A stretch of 64,000 nt of DNA from Cribrihabitans_A neustonicus (GCF_048820895.1 NZ_JBMERQ010000001.1:1-64000); one strand, 5' to 3'. Counted from the stretch's first letter, positions 25,212 through 37,263 are shown. Numbers and translations are program-made. Notes: generated from the sequence alone by a model not told the origin.

Positions 25212-25240
25212 TTGACGCGAATCGTGCGGTCGTCTATTGA
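25212..25240 (+). promoter_or_regulatory. Candidate sigma70 promoter of the leucine catabolism operon
   Basis: TTGACG, a 17-base spacer and TATTGA match a housekeeping promoter. Transcription would start near 25247, inside the palindrome at 25243-25256, leaving a leader of about 40 bases. Confidence 0.55.
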
Positions 25241-25242
25241 AT

Positions 25243-25256
25243 TGAACAAGTGTTCA
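25243..25256 (+). promoter_or_regulatory. Candidate repressor operator upstream of ivd
   Basis: TGAACA-AG-TGTTCA is a perfect 14-base palindrome overlapping the predicted transcription start. The size and arms suit a TetR-type repressor, as often controls acyl-CoA pathways. No regulator gene is adjacent, so the binding protein is unknown. Confidence 0.5.
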
Positions 25257-25288
25257 TATAACCATCCGTATTCGGGAGGACCCGCGAG

Positions 25289-26449
25289 ATGTTCAACGCA
25301 AGCATGACCTTCGACCTGGGCGAGGACGTGAACGCCCTGCGCGACATGGTGCACCGCTGGGCGCAGGACCGTATCAAGCCGATGGCGCAGGAGATCGACC
25401 AGAAAAACGAGTTCCCGGCCGAGCTGTGGCAGGAGATGGGCGAGCTGGGCCTGCTGGGAATTACGGTTCCGGAGGAGTTCGGCGGCGCTGGAATGTCCTA
25501 CCTCGCCCATACCGTCGCGGTGGAAGAGATCGCCCGCGCCAGTGCCTCGGTCGCGCTGTCCTACGGCGCGCATTCCAACCTCTGCGTCAATCAGATCAAG
25601 CTGAACGGCAACGCCGAGCAGAAGGCAAAATACCTGCCGCGGCTGATTTCCGGCGAGCATGTCGGTGCGCTGGCAATGTCCGAGGCGGGCGCGGGCTCCG
25701 ACGTGGTCTCGATGAGCTTGCGCGCCGAGAAGCGCAACGACCACTTCCGCCTGAACGGCAACAAGTACTGGATCACCAACGGCCCCGACGCCGACACGCT
25801 GGTGGTCTATGCCAAGACCGATCCGGAGGCGGGCTCCAAGGGCATCACCGCCTTCCTGATCGAGAAGGAGATGAAGGGGTTCTCCACCTCCAAGCACTTC
25901 GACAAGCTGGGCATGCGCGGCTCCAACACTGCCGAGCTGGTGTTCGAGGACGTGGAAGTGCCCTTCGAGAACATCCTCGGCGAAGAGGGCAAGGGCGTGC
26001 GCGTGCTGATGTCCGGTCTCGACTACGAGCGCGTGGTGCTCGCGGGCATCGGCACCGGCATTATGGCCTCCTGCATGGACGAGATGATGCCCTACATGAA
26101 AGAGCGCAAGCAGTTCGGCCAGCCGATCGGGAACTTCCAGCTGATGCAGGGCAAGATCGCCGACATGTATACCGCGATGAACTCGGCGCGGGCCTATGTC
26201 TACGAGGTCGCCAAGGCCTGCGACAAGGGCACGGTAACGCGCCAGGACGCGGCGGCCTGCTGCCTTTATGCCTCCGAAGTGGCGATGACCCAGGCGCATC
26301 AGGCGGTGCAGGCCTTTGGCGGGGCGGGCTACCTGTCCGACAACCCGGTGGGCCGGATCTTCCGCGACGCCAAGCTGATGGAGATCGGCGCCGGCACTTC
26401 GGAAATCCGCCGCATGCTGATCGGCCGCGAGCTGATGGGCACCATGTAA
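25289..26449 (+). CDS. ivd: Isovaleryl-CoA dehydrogenase
   Basis: This 386-residue flavoenzyme oxidises isovaleryl-CoA to 3-methylcrotonyl-CoA, the first dedicated step of leucine breakdown. Acyl-CoA dehydrogenase landmarks include GLLGITVPEEFGGAG, AMSEAGAGSDVVSM, YWITNGPDADTLV and QAVQAFGGAGYLSDNPVGR. LDYERVVLAG contains the Glu that marks isovaleryl-CoA dehydrogenases, whose catalytic base sits at this place instead of near the C-terminus. GGGAGGA lies 9 bases before the ATG. It opens the leucine operon, separated from the rest by the divergent ompW gene and a hairpin. Confidence 0.92.
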   Translation: MFNASMTFDLGEDVNALRDMVHRWAQDRIKPMAQEIDQKNEFPAELWQEMGELGLLGITVPEEFGGAGMSYLAHTVAVEEIARASASVALSYGAHSNLCVNQIKLNGNAEQKAKYLPRLISGEHVGALAMSEAGAGSDVVSMSLRAEKRNDHFRLNGNKYWITNGPDADTLVVYAKTDPEAGSKGITAFLIEKEMKGFSTSKHFDKLGMRGSNTAELVFEDVEVPFENILGEEGKGVRVLMSGLDYERVVLAGIGTGIMASCMDEMMPYMKERKQFGQPIGNFQLMQGKIADMYTAMNSARAYVYEVAKACDKGTVTRQDAAACCLYASEVAMTQAHQAVQAFGGAGYLSDNPVGRIFRDAKLMEIGAGTSEIRRMLIGRELMGTM

Positions 26450-26457
26450 ACCGAGTC

Positions 26458-26500
26458 AGGCCCGCGCAATCCCGGAAAGGGACGCGGGCCTGGTGTTCTT
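26458..26500 (+). terminator. Probable terminator after ivd
   Basis: AGGCCCGCG and CGCGGGCCT form a 9-bp outer stem with an inner TCCC/GGGA stem, followed by the moderately T-rich TGGTGTTCTT. It lies between convergent ivd and ompW. Confidence 0.55.
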
Positions 26501-26548
26501 GAGACGCAGCGGGCCTTTGGCGGCCCGGCTGCAATCGGACCAGGGGGA

Positions 26549-27151
26549 TCAGAAACGGTGCACGTAAGCGAGGTTCACCACGACCGGATCTATTTCGGCG
26601 GTGCCGATGTCCGCGCCGTTGAGCGTCGCATCGGTATCGATGTCCATGTAGCGGAGGTTGAACCGCAGCGCGCCCGTACCGGTGATCTGGTAGTCGGCGC
26701 CGGCGTTCAGCGCGAGGCCGAAGCTGTCGTCCAGCTCCAAGGTGCCAAGCGCGGTCTCCTCCTCGAAGAAGGTGGTGTAGTTCACGCCAAGGCCGAGGAA
26801 CGGCTTCACCTTGCCTGCGGCGGGGAAGTGGTAGTTCACCGACAGCGTCGGCGGCAGCTGCTTGGCCGAGGCGGCAAAGGCGCCGTTCAGCTTGACATCA
26901 TGCTCGAACGGCGAGGCCACCAGCAGCTCGACGCCCCAGTTGTCGCGGAAGAAGTACTCGGCGGTCAGCGACAGCGCAGTGCCGTCGTCAATATCGGCCG
27001 CAGCGCCGGCAAGCGTGCCGTTGCCGGACTTGGGGTTCACGTTGGCAATGCCGGCGCCGAGGGTCCAGTCGCCCTGCGACTGCGCCTGCGCGGGAATGGC
27101 CAGGGCGGTGAGGGCGGAGGCCAGTGCCAGTGCGGAAACCATGCGTTTCAT
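26549..27151 (-). CDS. ompW: OmpW family outer membrane protein
   Basis: This 200-residue protein has a signal peptide (MKRMVSALALASALTALA, cut near AQAQ) and an eight-strand beta-barrel pattern ending in Tyr-Val-His-Arg-Phe, the terminal aromatic needed for outer membrane insertion. Family-type pieces are LTAEYFFRDNWGVELLVASPF, PTLSVNYHFP and FLGLGVNYTTFF. OmpW forms a small hydrophobic channel and in enteric bacteria responds to oxygen and stress. A near-consensus FNR-type box lies 62-75 bases before the start codon. The gene interrupts the leucine cluster in the opposite direction. Confidence 0.88.
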   Translation of the reverse strand: MKRMVSALALASALTALAIPAQAQSQGDWTLGAGIANVNPKSGNGTLAGAAADIDDGTALSLTAEYFFRDNWGVELLVASPFEHDVKLNGAFAASAKQLPPTLSVNYHFPAAGKVKPFLGLGVNYTTFFEEETALGTLELDDSFGLALNAGADYQITGTGALRFNLRYMDIDTDATLNGADIGTAEIDPVVVNLAYVHRF

Positions 27152-27212
27152 GGGGTGCGTCCCTTTTATTATGTTTGCCCCGCCGTGGTGCACTCTGATA
27201 CCGCGCAGCACT

Positions 27213-27226
27213 CTGATCTGGATCAA
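27213..27226 (-). promoter_or_regulatory. FNR/FnrL-like box upstream of ompW
   Basis: On the minus strand the site reads TTGATCCAGATCAG, nine of ten positions of the TTGAT-N4-ATCAA consensus. It lies between divergent ompW and the acyl-CoA synthetase gene, nearer ompW control distance. FnrL is the oxygen-responsive regulator of Rhodobacteraceae. Confidence 0.55.
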
Positions 27227-27297
27227 GCGGGGGTGCTGGTTTCCCTTGAAAACGCAAAGAAAAAGCGCATGTCTGCCATGCGCTGCGGGAATAGCCG

Positions 27298-28830
27298 ATG
27301 ATGCAGGATACGCATGTAATTCCCGGGCTCCGGCCGGATGGCAGCTGGGACCTGCCGGAGCGGCTGAACATGGCCGCGCAATGCCTGATGCATCCCGAAG
27401 GCGGCACCGCACTCATCGACATGACCGGAGCGGCGCGCCGCGACATCTCCTATGGCGAACTTGGCGCGATGGTGGACGGGCTGGCCCGTTACTTGCTGAC
27501 GCGAATCCGGCCGGGCGACCGGGTCGGGGTGCTGCTCAGCCAGTCGCCCTGGTGTGCCGCGGCGCATCTGGCGGTCTGGAAGGCGGGCGGCATCTCGGTG
27601 CCGCTGTTCAAGCTGTTCAAGCGCGACGCGCTGGCTTCCCGCGCGGGTGATGCCGGGGTGAGTTTTGTCTTCACCGACGCCGAGGGCGCCAAGCTGCTCG
27701 GGGATCTGGCCGAGGCGGTGATGGTGGATGATGCCGGGCTCGAAGGCGCGCCCGTGCCTTTCGCGGAGACCACGCCTGAAACGCCCGCGGTGCTGATCTA
27801 CACCTCCGGCACCACCGGCAGTCCCAAGGGCGCGCTGCATAGCCACCGGGTGCTGACCGGGCATCTGCCGGGCGTTGCGATGAGCCACGACCACCTCGGC
27901 CAGACGGGCGATGTCCTCTGGACGCCTGCGGACTGGGCCTGGATCGGCGGGCTGTTCGACGTGCTGATGCCGGGCCTCGCGCTGGGCGTGCCGGTGGTGG
28001 CCGCCCGGCTCGACAAGTTCACCCCGGAAGCCTGCGCCGATCTGATCGCGGGGGCCGGTGTGCGCAACATCTTCTTCCCGCCCACCGCGCTTAGGATGCT
28101 GAAGGCAGCGGGGCAGGGGCTCGGCGGCCTGCGCTCGGTTGCCTCTGGCGGAGAGCCCCTGGGCGCGGAGATGCTCGCTTGGGGCCGGCGGCGCCTGGGC
28201 GTGACCATCAACGAATTTTACGGCCAGACCGAGTGCAATATGGTGGCTTCCTCCTGCGCCGCGGATTTCGAGCCGCGCCCGGGCTGCATCGGCAAATCGG
28301 TGCCGGGGCATGAGCTTGCGGTGATCGATGAGGGCGGTATCCCGACGGACGGCGAAGGCGACGTCGCGATCCGGCGCGGCTCGGCCTCGATGCTGCTGGA
28401 ATACTGGAACCGGCCGGAGGAAACTGCCGCTAAGTTCCGCGGGGACTGGCTCGTTACCGGCGACCGTGGCGTTTGGGAAGGCGGCTACCTGCGCTTTGTC
28501 GGCCGCGAGGACGACGTGATCACCTCGGCCGGCTACCGCATCGGCCCGGCCGAGATCGAGGACTGCCTGCTCACTCACCCCGCGGTGGCAACCGTGGGCG
28601 TGGTCGGCAAGCCCGATCCGCTCAGGACCGAGATCGTCAAGGCCTACGTGGTGCTGAAGGCAGGGGCCGCGGCCTCGCAGAAAGAGCTGCAGGACTACGT
28701 GAAGGAGCGCCTCGCCCATTATTCCTACCCGCGCGAGGTCGAATTCCTCGACGCGCTGCCGATGACGGTGACCGGCAAGGTGATCCGCAAGGAGCTTAAG
28801 GCGCGGGCTGCGGGGGAGGCCTCCGCATGA
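27298..28830 (+). CDS. AMP-binding acyl-CoA synthetase
   Basis: This 510-residue enzyme activates a carboxylic acid to its CoA thioester through an acyl-adenylate. The ANL superfamily motifs are present: the P-loop IYTSGTTGSPKG, NEFYGQTECNMV, the TGDRG motif, GREDDVITSAGYRIGP hinge and the catalytic Lys in MTVTGKVIRKE at the C-terminus. The sequence style is that of medium-chain/acetyl-CoA synthetases and it is too short for acetoacetyl-CoA synthetase. In the leucine operon it may activate isovalerate or a related branched acid. Two adjacent ATGs exist; the first has GGGA 7 bases upstream. Confidence 0.85.
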   Translation: MMQDTHVIPGLRPDGSWDLPERLNMAAQCLMHPEGGTALIDMTGAARRDISYGELGAMVDGLARYLLTRIRPGDRVGVLLSQSPWCAAAHLAVWKAGGISVPLFKLFKRDALASRAGDAGVSFVFTDAEGAKLLGDLAEAVMVDDAGLEGAPVPFAETTPETPAVLIYTSGTTGSPKGALHSHRVLTGHLPGVAMSHDHLGQTGDVLWTPADWAWIGGLFDVLMPGLALGVPVVAARLDKFTPEACADLIAGAGVRNIFFPPTALRMLKAAGQGLGGLRSVASGGEPLGAEMLAWGRRRLGVTINEFYGQTECNMVASSCAADFEPRPGCIGKSVPGHELAVIDEGGIPTDGEGDVAIRRGSASMLLEYWNRPEETAAKFRGDWLVTGDRGVWEGGYLRFVGREDDVITSAGYRIGPAEIEDCLLTHPAVATVGVVGKPDPLRTEIVKAYVVLKAGAAASQKELQDYVKERLAHYSYPREVEFLDALPMTVTGKVIRKELKARAAGEASA

Positions 28831-28906
28831 TCCGGTTCACCGAAAGACCGGCACAGGCCGCAAGTTATGAAATGACAGACCTCAACCCTCGAACGGGAGA
28901 GTGGAC

Positions 28907-28910
<4 letters not shown>
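28827..28910 (+). CDS. 27-residue ORF linking two leucine-operon genes (putative)
   Basis: A 28-codon frame starts at an ATG overlapping the acyl-CoA synthetase stop (ATGA) and ends in a TGA overlapping the ATG of mccB (ATGA again). GGGGGAGG sits 7 bases before its ATG. The peptide (MIRFTERPAQAASYEMTDLN, then PRTGEWT) has no recognisable features. It may serve only to hand ribosomes from one gene to the next, or be chance. Confidence 0.35.
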
Positions 28911-30511
<1,601 letters not shown>

Positions 30512-30520
30512 GCCCCGCCG

Positions 30521-30570
30521 CTTTCATCTTTCGCAAATACTCCGGGGGTCCGGGGGCAGCGCCCCCGGTC
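30521..30570 (+). repeat. Dispersed intergenic repeat, copy B
   Basis: TTTCGCAAATACTCCGGGGG leads into a hairpin with arms CCGGGGGC and GCCCCCGG and loop AGC. It fills the gap between mccB and mccA and belongs with the copies at 501-550 and 14571-14654. Confidence 0.6.
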
Positions 30571-30597
30571 CGGCGATCCAGACAAAGGACCAACCCC

Positions 30598-32535
<1,938 letters not shown>

Positions 32536-32602
32536 CCGCGCACCTGCGGTCAGCTTCGGGTTATCGGGTAATTGAGGTCAGAAAGTGACAGGAGGCATGG
32601 CG

Positions 32603-33481
32603 ATGGCTGAACACGTCGAGATATTCGAGGTGGGCCCGCGCGACGGGCTGCAGAACGAGAAACGCGCCATTCCGGTGGCCGAGAAGGTGGCGCTGACCGA
32701 TTGCCTCAGCCGCGCCGGGTTCCGCCGGATCGAGGTGGCGAGCTTTGTCTCTCCCAAGTGGGTGCCGCAGATGGCGGGGTCAGCCGAGGTGCTGGCGGGT
32801 ATCCGCCGCGCACCCGGCGTGCGCTACGCCGCGCTCACCCCGAACATGCGCGGCTACGAGGATGCAGTGGCGGCCAATGCCGATGAGATTGCGGTGTTTG
32901 CCTCCGCCTCGGAAGGGTTTTCCAAGGCCAATATCAACGCCACGATCGAAGAAAGCATCACCCGCTTCCTGCCGATCCTGGAAGCGGCGCGCGAAATCGG
33001 CCTGCCAGTGCGCGGCTATGTCTCCTGCGTGACCGATTGCCCCTTTGACGGGCCGACCGCGCCGGAGCAGGCGGCGGCAGTGGCGGCGCGGCTGTTCGAG
33101 CTGGGCTGCTACGAGATTTCGCTTGGCGATACCGTGGGGCAGGGCACGCCGGAGAGCATCAGCACGATGCTGAAGGCGGTGACGGCACAGGTGCCGGCGG
33201 AGAAGCTGGCAGGCCACTATCATGACACCTCGGGACGTGCGCTTGATAATATCGACGCGTCGCTTGCCCAGGGCGTGCGGGTGTTCGATGCCGCCGTCGG
33301 CGGACTCGGCGGTTGTCCATATGCGCCGGGCGCTGCGGGCAACGTCGCGACCGAGGCGGTCAATGCGCATCTGGTGGCAAAGGGCTATGAAACCGGGCTC
33401 GATGCGGCGGTGCTGGACGAGGCGGCAGAGATGGCGCGCGCCATGCGCCGCGGCCCGGCCCAGAGCAAAAACGGAGAGTGA
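32603..33481 (+). CDS. hmgL: Hydroxymethylglutaryl-CoA lyase
   Basis: This 292-residue TIM-barrel enzyme cleaves 3-hydroxy-3-methylglutaryl-CoA to acetoacetate and acetyl-CoA, the last step of leucine breakdown. It shows VGPRDGLQNE at the N-terminus (catalytic Arg and metal-binding Asp), EVASFVSPKWVPQM, the GHYHDTSG metal histidines and the signature GLGGCPYAPGA with its catalytic Cys. Three in-frame starts cluster at 32585-32603; the last ATG is 7 bases from AGGAGG and is preferred. It follows mccA by 67 bases and precedes the hydratase gene. Confidence 0.93.
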   Translation: MAEHVEIFEVGPRDGLQNEKRAIPVAEKVALTDCLSRAGFRRIEVASFVSPKWVPQMAGSAEVLAGIRRAPGVRYAALTPNMRGYEDAVAANADEIAVFASASEGFSKANINATIEESITRFLPILEAAREIGLPVRGYVSCVTDCPFDGPTAPEQAAAVAARLFELGCYEISLGDTVGQGTPESISTMLKAVTAQVPAEKLAGHYHDTSGRALDNIDASLAQGVRVFDAAVGGLGGCPYAPGAAGNVATEAVNAHLVAKGYETGLDAAVLDEAAEMARAMRRGPAQSKNGE

Positions 33482-33484
33482 GCG

Positions 33485-34267
33485 ATGTTCGAGACTATCA
33501 CCCTGGAAACTGACGCTCGGGGCGTCTGCACCCTGACGCTGAACCGGGCGGAGAAGCACAACGCCCTGTCCGGGCAGATGCTGCAGGAACTGACGCTGGC
33601 CGCCAAGCGCCTGGCGGAGGACGAAACCGTGCGGGTGGTGGTGCTGACCGGCGCGGGCAAGAGCTTCTGTGCGGGCGGAGACCTCAACTGGATGCGCCAG
33701 CAGATGGACGCCGACGCGGAAACCCGCGGCCGTGAAGCGCGGGTGCTGGCGGAAATGCTGATGGCGCTCAACACGCTGCCCAAGCCGCTGATCGGGGCGG
33801 TCCAGGGCAATGCCTTTGGCGGCGGGGTCGGCATGGCCTCGGTCTGCGATGTGGCCATTGGTGCCGATCATCTGAAGATGGGGCTGACAGAGACCAAATT
33901 GGGGCTGATCCCCGCCACCATTGGCCCCTACGTCGTTGCGCGAATGGGCGAGGCCAAGGCGCGCCGCGTTTTCATGTCCGCCCGCCTGTTCGGCGCCGCG
34001 GAGGCGGTGGAGCTGGGGCTCCTGGCCAAGGCGGTGCCCGCGGAGCAGCTCGCCGAGGCGGTGGAGGCGGAGGTGACCCCTTACCTCAACTGTGCGCCCG
34101 GCGCGGTTGCCGCAGCCAAGCAGCTCGCCCGCGACCTCGGCCCGCGGCTCGATGATGCGGTGATCGACCATACCATCGCGGCCCTGGTCGAGCGCTGGGA
34201 AGGGGCCGAGGCCAAGGAGGGCATCAGCGCCTTTTTCGACAAGCGCCGGCCTACCTGGCAGGGCTGA
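33485..34267 (+). CDS. Enoyl-CoA hydratase/isomerase, probable methylglutaconyl-CoA hydratase
   Basis: This 260-residue crotonase-fold enzyme has the oxyanion-hole segments TLNRAEKHNALSG and FCAGGDLNWMRQQ, and GNAFGGGVGMASVCDVAIG. In the leucine pathway the step between MCC and HMG-CoA lyase is hydration of 3-methylglutaconyl-CoA, and position in this operon makes this the natural candidate (LiuC/AUH type). It starts three bases after the lyase stop with GGAG before the ATG. The fold is certain; the specific substrate is from context. Confidence 0.85.
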   Translation: MFETITLETDARGVCTLTLNRAEKHNALSGQMLQELTLAAKRLAEDETVRVVVLTGAGKSFCAGGDLNWMRQQMDADAETRGREARVLAEMLMALNTLPKPLIGAVQGNAFGGGVGMASVCDVAIGADHLKMGLTETKLGLIPATIGPYVVARMGEAKARRVFMSARLFGAAEAVELGLLAKAVPAEQLAEAVEAEVTPYLNCAPGAVAAAKQLARDLGPRLDDAVIDHTIAALVERWEGAEAKEGISAFFDKRRPTWQG

Positions 34268-34298
34268 GATACCGGCATTTCAGATGTTGAATCAGGAC

Positions 34299-34334
34299 AG
34301 CGGCGGGCGGGTTACCCTCCTGCCGCTTTTCCTA
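34299..34334 (+). terminator. Terminator of the leucine catabolism operon
   Basis: AGCGGC and GCCGCT form the base of a stem with further inner GG/CC pairs, followed by TTTTCC. It lies 32 bases after the last leucine gene and before the nuo promoter. Confidence 0.6.
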
Positions 34335-34410
34335 TGTAAACAGTAAGATATACCGCGCCTCAAAGCGCCGTTTTTCCCCCATAAAGCGGCCGTGTTTAAC
34401 CTTGCCTTAG

Positions 34411-34439
34411 TTGACGCTTACCGGGCGGGGGAGTAGACA
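34411..34439 (+). promoter_or_regulatory. Candidate promoter of the nuo operon
   Basis: TTGACG, 17 bases and TAGACA. The -35 is near consensus and the -10 weak, which is common in this group. It gives a leader of about 55 bases before nuoA. Confidence 0.45.
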
Positions 34440-34500
34440 CGGTCAAAATCAACACGCCAATTGACGTCGCGCGGGAAACCGCCGGGGAAAGGAGCTGCTC

Positions 34501-34866
34501 TTGGAAGAGATGTTGAGGGAATATCTGCCGATCCTGGTCTTCTTGGCAGTTGCCGCGGGCCTCGGCATCGTGCTGATCCTGGCCGCCGTCGTCCTCGCCG
34601 TGCGCAATCCGGATCCCGAGAAGGTGAGCGCCTACGAATGCGGTTTCAACGCCTTTGACGATGCGCGGATGAAATTCGACGTGCGCTTCTATCTGGTGTC
34701 TATCCTGTTCATCATCTTCGACCTGGAAATCGCCTTCCTGTTTCCCTGGGCGGTCGGTTTCAAAGAGATGAGCGACCTCGGCTTCTGGTCAATGATGGTG
34801 TTCCTCGGCGTGCTGACGATTGGCTTTGCCTACGAGTGGAAGAAGGGGGCTCTGGAATGGGAGTGA
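34501..34866 (+). CDS. nuoA: NADH-quinone oxidoreductase subunit A
   Basis: This 121-residue three-helix membrane subunit of complex I has the conserved loop NPDPEKVSAYECGFNAFDDA between helices 1 and 2 and ARMKFDVRFYLVSILFIIFD in helix 2. It sits near the quinone site. The start is most likely the TTG at 34501, six bases after AGGAG; the ATG nine bases later is too far from the ribosome site, and R. capsulatus NuoA begins similarly. It is the first gene of the operon and its stop overlaps nuoB. Confidence 0.95.
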   Translation: MEEMLREYLPILVFLAVAAGLGIVLILAAVVLAVRNPDPEKVSAYECGFNAFDDARMKFDVRFYLVSILFIIFDLEIAFLFPWAVGFKEMSDLGFWSMMVFLGVLTIGFAYEWKKGALEWE

Positions 34867-35390
34867 TGACCGGAGCCAATACCGCGGGGGCTGACCGCGA
34901 AACCGCGACCCAGGCGCTGAATGCGGAACTGCAGGACAAGGGCTTCCTGCTCACTTCGGCCGAGGACATCATCAACTGGGCCCGCACCGGCTCGCTGCAC
35001 TGGATGACCTTCGGGCTCGCCTGCTGCGCAGTTGAGATGATGCACACCTCGATGCCGCGCTACGACGCCGAGCGGTTCGGCATCGCGCCGCGCGCCTCCC
35101 CGCGCCAGTCGGACGTGATGATCGTGGCGGGCACGCTCACCAACAAGATGGCACCGGCGCTGCGCAAGGTCTACGACCAGATGCCCGAGCCGCGCTATGT
35201 GATCTCCATGGGGTCCTGCGCCAACGGCGGCGGCTATTACCATTATTCCTATTCCGTGGTGCGCGGCTGTGACCGCATCGTGCCGGTGGACATCTACGTG
35301 CCGGGCTGCCCGCCGACGGCGGAGGCGCTGCTCTACGGCCTCTTGCAGCTGCAGCGCAAGATCCGCCGCACCGGCACCCTGGTGCGCTGA
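34857..35390 (+). CDS. nuoB: NADH-quinone oxidoreductase subunit B
   Basis: This 177-residue peripheral-arm subunit carries iron-sulfur cluster N2, the last electron carrier before quinone. The four ligands are in GLACCAVEMMH (adjacent cysteines), GSCANGGGYY and PGCPPTAEAL. The ATG at 34857 lies within the end of nuoA and follows an AAGGGGG ribosome site by 7 bases; an ATG three codons on (TGATG with the nuoA stop) is the alternative. Length and ending (RRTGTLVR) are those of Rhodobacter NuoB. Confidence 0.95.
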   Translation: MGVMTGANTAGADRETATQALNAELQDKGFLLTSAEDIINWARTGSLHWMTFGLACCAVEMMHTSMPRYDAERFGIAPRASPRQSDVMIVAGTLTNKMAPALRKVYDQMPEPRYVISMGSCANGGGYYHYSYSVVRGCDRIVPVDIYVPGCPPTAEALLYGLLQLQRKIRRTGTLVR

Positions 35391-35404
35391 GGAGAGCGGC
35401 AGAG

Positions 35405-36016
35405 ATGAGCACGATTGAAGCATTGAAAGAGCTGGGCGCCCAGATCGAGGCACGCCGCCCGGAATGCGTGCTGTCCTGGGACGTGACCCATGGCGAGCTG
35501 AACATGGACGTAGCACCCGCCAACATCACAGGGCTGGCTGACTTCCTGAAGGGCGATGCGAACTGCAAGTTCTCCACCCTCGTCGACATTACCGCGGTGG
35601 ACTATCCCGACCGGCCCAAGCGGTTCGACGTGGTCTACCACTTCCTGTCGATGTACCGGAACCAGCGCATCCGTCTGCGCGCCGCGGTGCGCGAGGATGA
35701 GATGGTACCCTCGATTGTCAAAGTCCACCCCTCGGCCAACTGGTTTGAGCGGGAGGTCTTCGACATGTTCGGCATCCTCTTCACCGGCCACCCGGACTTG
35801 CGCCGCCTGCTCACCGACTACGGCTTCCGCGGCTACCCGCTTCGCAAGGATTTCCCGACCACTGGCTACACCGAGGTCCGCTATGACGAGGCGCAGAAGC
35901 GCGTGGTCTACGAGCCGGTGAAGCTTGTGCAGGAATACCGCCAGTTCGACTTCATGAGCCCGTGGGAAGGGGCCGAGTACATCCTGCCCGGCGACGAGAA
36001 GGAGGGCGCGAAATGA
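35405..36016 (+). CDS. nuoC: NADH-quinone oxidoreductase subunit C
   Basis: This 203-residue 30-kDa subunit of the peripheral arm has the family signature ERE-VFDMFGILFTGHPDLRR and the DYGFRGYPLRKDFP segment. It is a structural subunit beside NuoD and the quinone site. NuoC and NuoD are separate genes here, unlike the fused form of E. coli. The stop overlaps the nuoD start (ATGA), and AGGAGA precedes its own ATG. Confidence 0.95.
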   Translation: MSTIEALKELGAQIEARRPECVLSWDVTHGELNMDVAPANITGLADFLKGDANCKFSTLVDITAVDYPDRPKRFDVVYHFLSMYRNQRIRLRAAVREDEMVPSIVKVHPSANWFEREVFDMFGILFTGHPDLRRLLTDYGFRGYPLRKDFPTTGYTEVRYDEAQKRVVYEPVKLVQEYRQFDFMSPWEGAEYILPGDEKEGAK

Positions 36017-37251
36017 TGGACGGTTCCAAATTTGACGCCAAGTATGACGACGGCAGCGTTGACGCGTTGAGCGGCGAGCAGAAGATCCGCAACTTCAACA
36101 TCAACTTCGGCCCGCAGCATCCCGCGGCGCACGGCGTGCTGCGCCTGGTGCTGGAACTCGACGGCGAGATCGTGGAGCGCTGCGACCCGCATATCGGCCT
36201 CTTGCACCGCGGCACCGAGAAGCTGATGGAGAGCCGCACCTACCTGCAGAACCTGCCCTATTTCGACCGGCTCGACTACGTGGCGCCGATGAACCAGGAA
36301 CACGCCTGGTGCCTCGCTATCGAGAAGCTCACCGGCGTAGAGGTTCCGCGCCGCGCACAGCTGATCCGGGTGCTCTATTCGGAAATCGGCCGGGTGCTGA
36401 ACCACCTCCTCAACGTGACCACGCAGGCAATGGACGTGGGCGCGCTGACCCCGCCGCTGTGGGGCTTCGAAGAGCGCGAGAAGCTGATGGTCTTCTACGA
36501 GCGGGCCTGCGGCGCCCGCCTGCACGCGGCCTATTTCCGCCCCGGCGGCGTGCACCAGGACCTGCCGGACGAGCTCCTGGACGATATCGAGGAATGGGCA
36601 ATCGAATTCCCCAAGGTGCTCGACGACATCGACGGCCTGCTCACCGAGAACCGCATCTTCAAGCAGCGCAACTGCGACATCGGCGTGGTGACCGAGGATG
36701 ATATCCAGAAATACGGCTTCTCCGGCGTCATGGTGCGCGGCTCGGGCCTTGCCTGGGACCTGCGCCGCGCGCAGCCCTACGAGTGCTACGACGAGTTCGA
36801 GTTCCAGGTGCCGATCGGCAAGAACGGCGACTGCTACGACCGCTACCTCTGCCGGATGGAGGAAATGCGCCAGTCCACCTCGATCATCCGCCAGGCAATC
36901 CACAAGCTGCGCGAGGCCACCGGCGACATTCTGGCCCGCGGCAAGATCACCCCGCCCAGCCGCGCCGACATGAAGACCTCGATGGAGAGCCTGATCCACC
37001 ACTTCAAGCTCTACACCGAAGGCTTCCACGTCCCCGCGGGCGAGGTCTACGCCGCAGTGGAGGCGCCCAAGGGCGAATTCGGTGTCTACCTGGTGGCGGA
37101 TGGCACCAACAAACCCTACCGCGCCAAGCTGCGCGCGCCTGGCTTCCTGCATCTGCAGGCGATGGATCACGTCGCCAAGGGCCACCAGCTCGCCGACGTC
37201 GCCGCCATCATCGGCACCATGGACGTTGTGTTCGGGGAGATCGACCGTTGA
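36013..37251 (+). CDS. nuoD: NADH-quinone oxidoreductase subunit D
   Basis: This 412-residue 49-kDa subunit forms much of the quinone-binding cavity. It has FGPQHPAAHGVLRLVLELDG, HIGLLHRGTEKLME and the closing IIGTMDVVFGEIDR, all characteristic. It is related to the large subunit of NiFe hydrogenases without the metal ligands. GGAGG lies about 8 bases before the ATG, which overlaps the nuoC stop; a second ATG follows immediately. Confidence 0.96.
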   Translation: MMDGSKFDAKYDDGSVDALSGEQKIRNFNINFGPQHPAAHGVLRLVLELDGEIVERCDPHIGLLHRGTEKLMESRTYLQNLPYFDRLDYVAPMNQEHAWCLAIEKLTGVEVPRRAQLIRVLYSEIGRVLNHLLNVTTQAMDVGALTPPLWGFEEREKLMVFYERACGARLHAAYFRPGGVHQDLPDELLDDIEEWAIEFPKVLDDIDGLLTENRIFKQRNCDIGVVTEDDIQKYGFSGVMVRGSGLAWDLRRAQPYECYDEFEFQVPIGKNGDCYDRYLCRMEEMRQSTSIIRQAIHKLREATGDILARGKITPPSRADMKTSMESLIHHFKLYTEGFHVPAGEVYAAVEAPKGEFGVYLVADGTNKPYRAKLRAPGFLHLQAMDHVAKGHQLADVAAIIGTMDVVFGEIDR

Positions 37252-37263
37252 TTCTGACCGCCC

